Shown here: positions 31,741-32,527 of the stretch, one piece after another
Layout of the letters: each line of letters opens with the position of its first letter
Numbering within the stretch: position 1 is the stretch's first letter
Assembly: GCA_900548875.1 (NCBI GenBank)
Contig: URMA01000030.1
Span: 1 to 32,527 of the forward strand
Reading direction: 5' to 3'
Origin: an uncultured Porphyromonadaceae bacterium
GTDB taxonomy: Bacteria > Bacteroidota > Bacteroidia > Bacteroidales > Muribaculaceae
DNA length: 32,527 nt
Made by a program: the position numbers and the translations under genes
The notes under the pieces: generated by a model
Databases searched by the model: none
What the model saw: the letters and a program-made list of their open reading frames with translations, nothing else
Told to the model about the DNA's origin: nothing

Positions 31741-32527
31741 ATGAAAGAATCTTTAGGCATATCTCAAGAACAGAAACAAGTCCAACGGCTCACTCCGCAG
31801 CAGGTCCAGTTCGGGAAACTGCTGGAAATGAACCAACTTGAGATTGAGGAAAAGGTACGCCAGGAAATTGAAGACAATCCTGCCATAGAAGTGGCGCCGA
31901 CTGCCGACAGCGAAAAGATGCTGACCGAGGACGGAGAAGAGTTCAAGGAGTCTTCGCAGGACATGCAGCTGGCCGACTTCCGCGACATGGACGATATGCC
32001 CGACGGCTACGATTCGGACCATTCCGCCAATACGCCCGACAGCGACAACTTGGCAGAACGCAGTACCGAAATTCCCAGCTACCGCCTGAAAGAGAACAAC
32101 TACAGCCCCGACGACAAAGTCTACGAGCCGACCGTCGTGTCGGAAAACACCCTGATTGATTTCCTGACAGAACAGGTGAACGAACGCAACCTGACGGACG
32201 AACAGATGCAAATAGCCAACTACATCATCGGCGAAATCGACGACAACGGCTATCTCACCCGCACCGTCCCGTCAATGGCCTCCGACATCGCTTTCCAGAC
32301 AGGACTGGACATCACCGACGAGGAAGTGGCCTACGTGCTGCAAATCATCCGCGACCTCGACCCGGCAGGAGTGGCCGCCACCGACCTGCGCGACTGCCTG
32401 CTGCTCCAGCTCGAACGCCTCGAGGGTTCCAAGCGCAACATGAACGCCTACGAAATCATCGACAAGTATTTCGACGAATTTTCCAAAAAGCATTTCGACA
32501 AGATTATGGCAGCCATGTCGATTTCGG
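31741..32527 (+). CDS. rpoN: RNA polymerase sigma-54 factor (5' part, runs off the window)
   Basis: Only the first 262 codons are present and the frame is open to the right edge. Residues 14-50 form the Gln/Leu-rich activator-interaction region I (LTPQQVQFGKLLEMNQLEIE, then DNPAIE). Residues 51-130 are an acidic linker rich in Asp and Glu, and from about 135 the core-binding domain begins, with TLIDFLTEQV, DDNGYL and the conserved QIIRDLDPAGVAATDLRDCLLLQL. The DNA-binding region and RpoN box lie outside. It should direct RNA polymerase to -24/-12 promoters with AAA+ activators. It is monocistronic at the 5' side, 85 nt after the M28 gene. Confidence 0.93.
   Translation, partial: MKESLGISQEQKQVQRLTPQQVQFGKLLEMNQLEIEEKVRQEIEDNPAIEVAPTADSEKMLTEDGEEFKESSQDMQLADFRDMDDMPDGYDSDHSANTPDSDNLAERSTEIPSYRLKENNYSPDDKVYEPTVVSENTLIDFLTEQVNERNLTDEQMQIANYIIGEIDDNGYLTRTVPSMASDIAFQTGLDITDEEVAYVLQIIRDLDPAGVAATDLRDCLLLQLERLEGSKRNMNAYEIIDKYFDEFSKKHFDKIMAAMSIS

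Overview
The window is a chromosomal stretch from a member of the Bacteroidales. Most intergenic regions carry the Bacteroidetes-type promoter: a -7 element TAnnTTTG, sometimes with a TTTG or TTG -33 element about 20 nt upstream. Shine-Dalgarno sequences are weak, many signal peptides end in Ala-Gln or a lipobox Cys, and the gene content is typical of the order: a periplasmic glutaminyl-cyclase-like M28 peptidase, paired FKBP isomerases, a pdxB operon, a split LysO exporter and a secreted protein with a type IX-like C-terminal domain. That last gene favours a Prevotellaceae- or Porphyromonadaceae-like host over Bacteroides proper, but the genus cannot be fixed from this sequence.

Layout. 1-2.8 kb: an AlaX-like editing protein, a membrane-anchored pseudokinase and an exported protein of unknown function. 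2.8-9.8 kb: a large GNAT-fold protein; a four-gene operon of envelope proteins ending in pdxB; a lipoprotein gene sitting between intact pdxB and a decayed second copy of the pdxB 3' end; a 34-codon small ORF with a consensus promoter; and the two-gene LysO exporter. 9.8-13.4 kb, minus strand: an MscS channel, an exported protein of unknown function and a secreted esterase. 13.6-17.7 kb: an overlapping operon of flippase, DUF389 membrane protein and glycosyltransferase. 17.8-19.5 kb: a radical SAM protein followed by an LD-carboxypeptidase.

19.5-23.7 kb is the most unusual part. A consensus promoter starts a roughly 290-nt segment that folds by eye into one long rod-like hairpin ending in a T-run (6S-RNA-like or a new structured RNA). 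It is followed without another visible promoter by five tightly packed genes whose products all have signal peptides. One is a CsgG-like protein with an added FlgT_C-like C-terminus; others have a second CsgG/TolB-like N-terminus or helical repeats. No curli subunit gene is nearby. The 3' arm of the RNA is complementary to the region just upstream of the first start codon, so the RNA may control the operon in cis or in trans.

23.7-32.5 kb: alanine dehydrogenase with a small membrane protein upstream, panB, the large secreted protein with a type IX-like C-terminus, two FKBP isomerases (one cytoplasmic, one lipoprotein), a small membrane protein with a duplicated start region, the glutaminyl-cyclase-like lipoprotein, and the first 262 codons of rpoN (sigma-54), which runs off the right edge. 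I saw no tRNA, rRNA, CRISPR array or intact insertion sequence.
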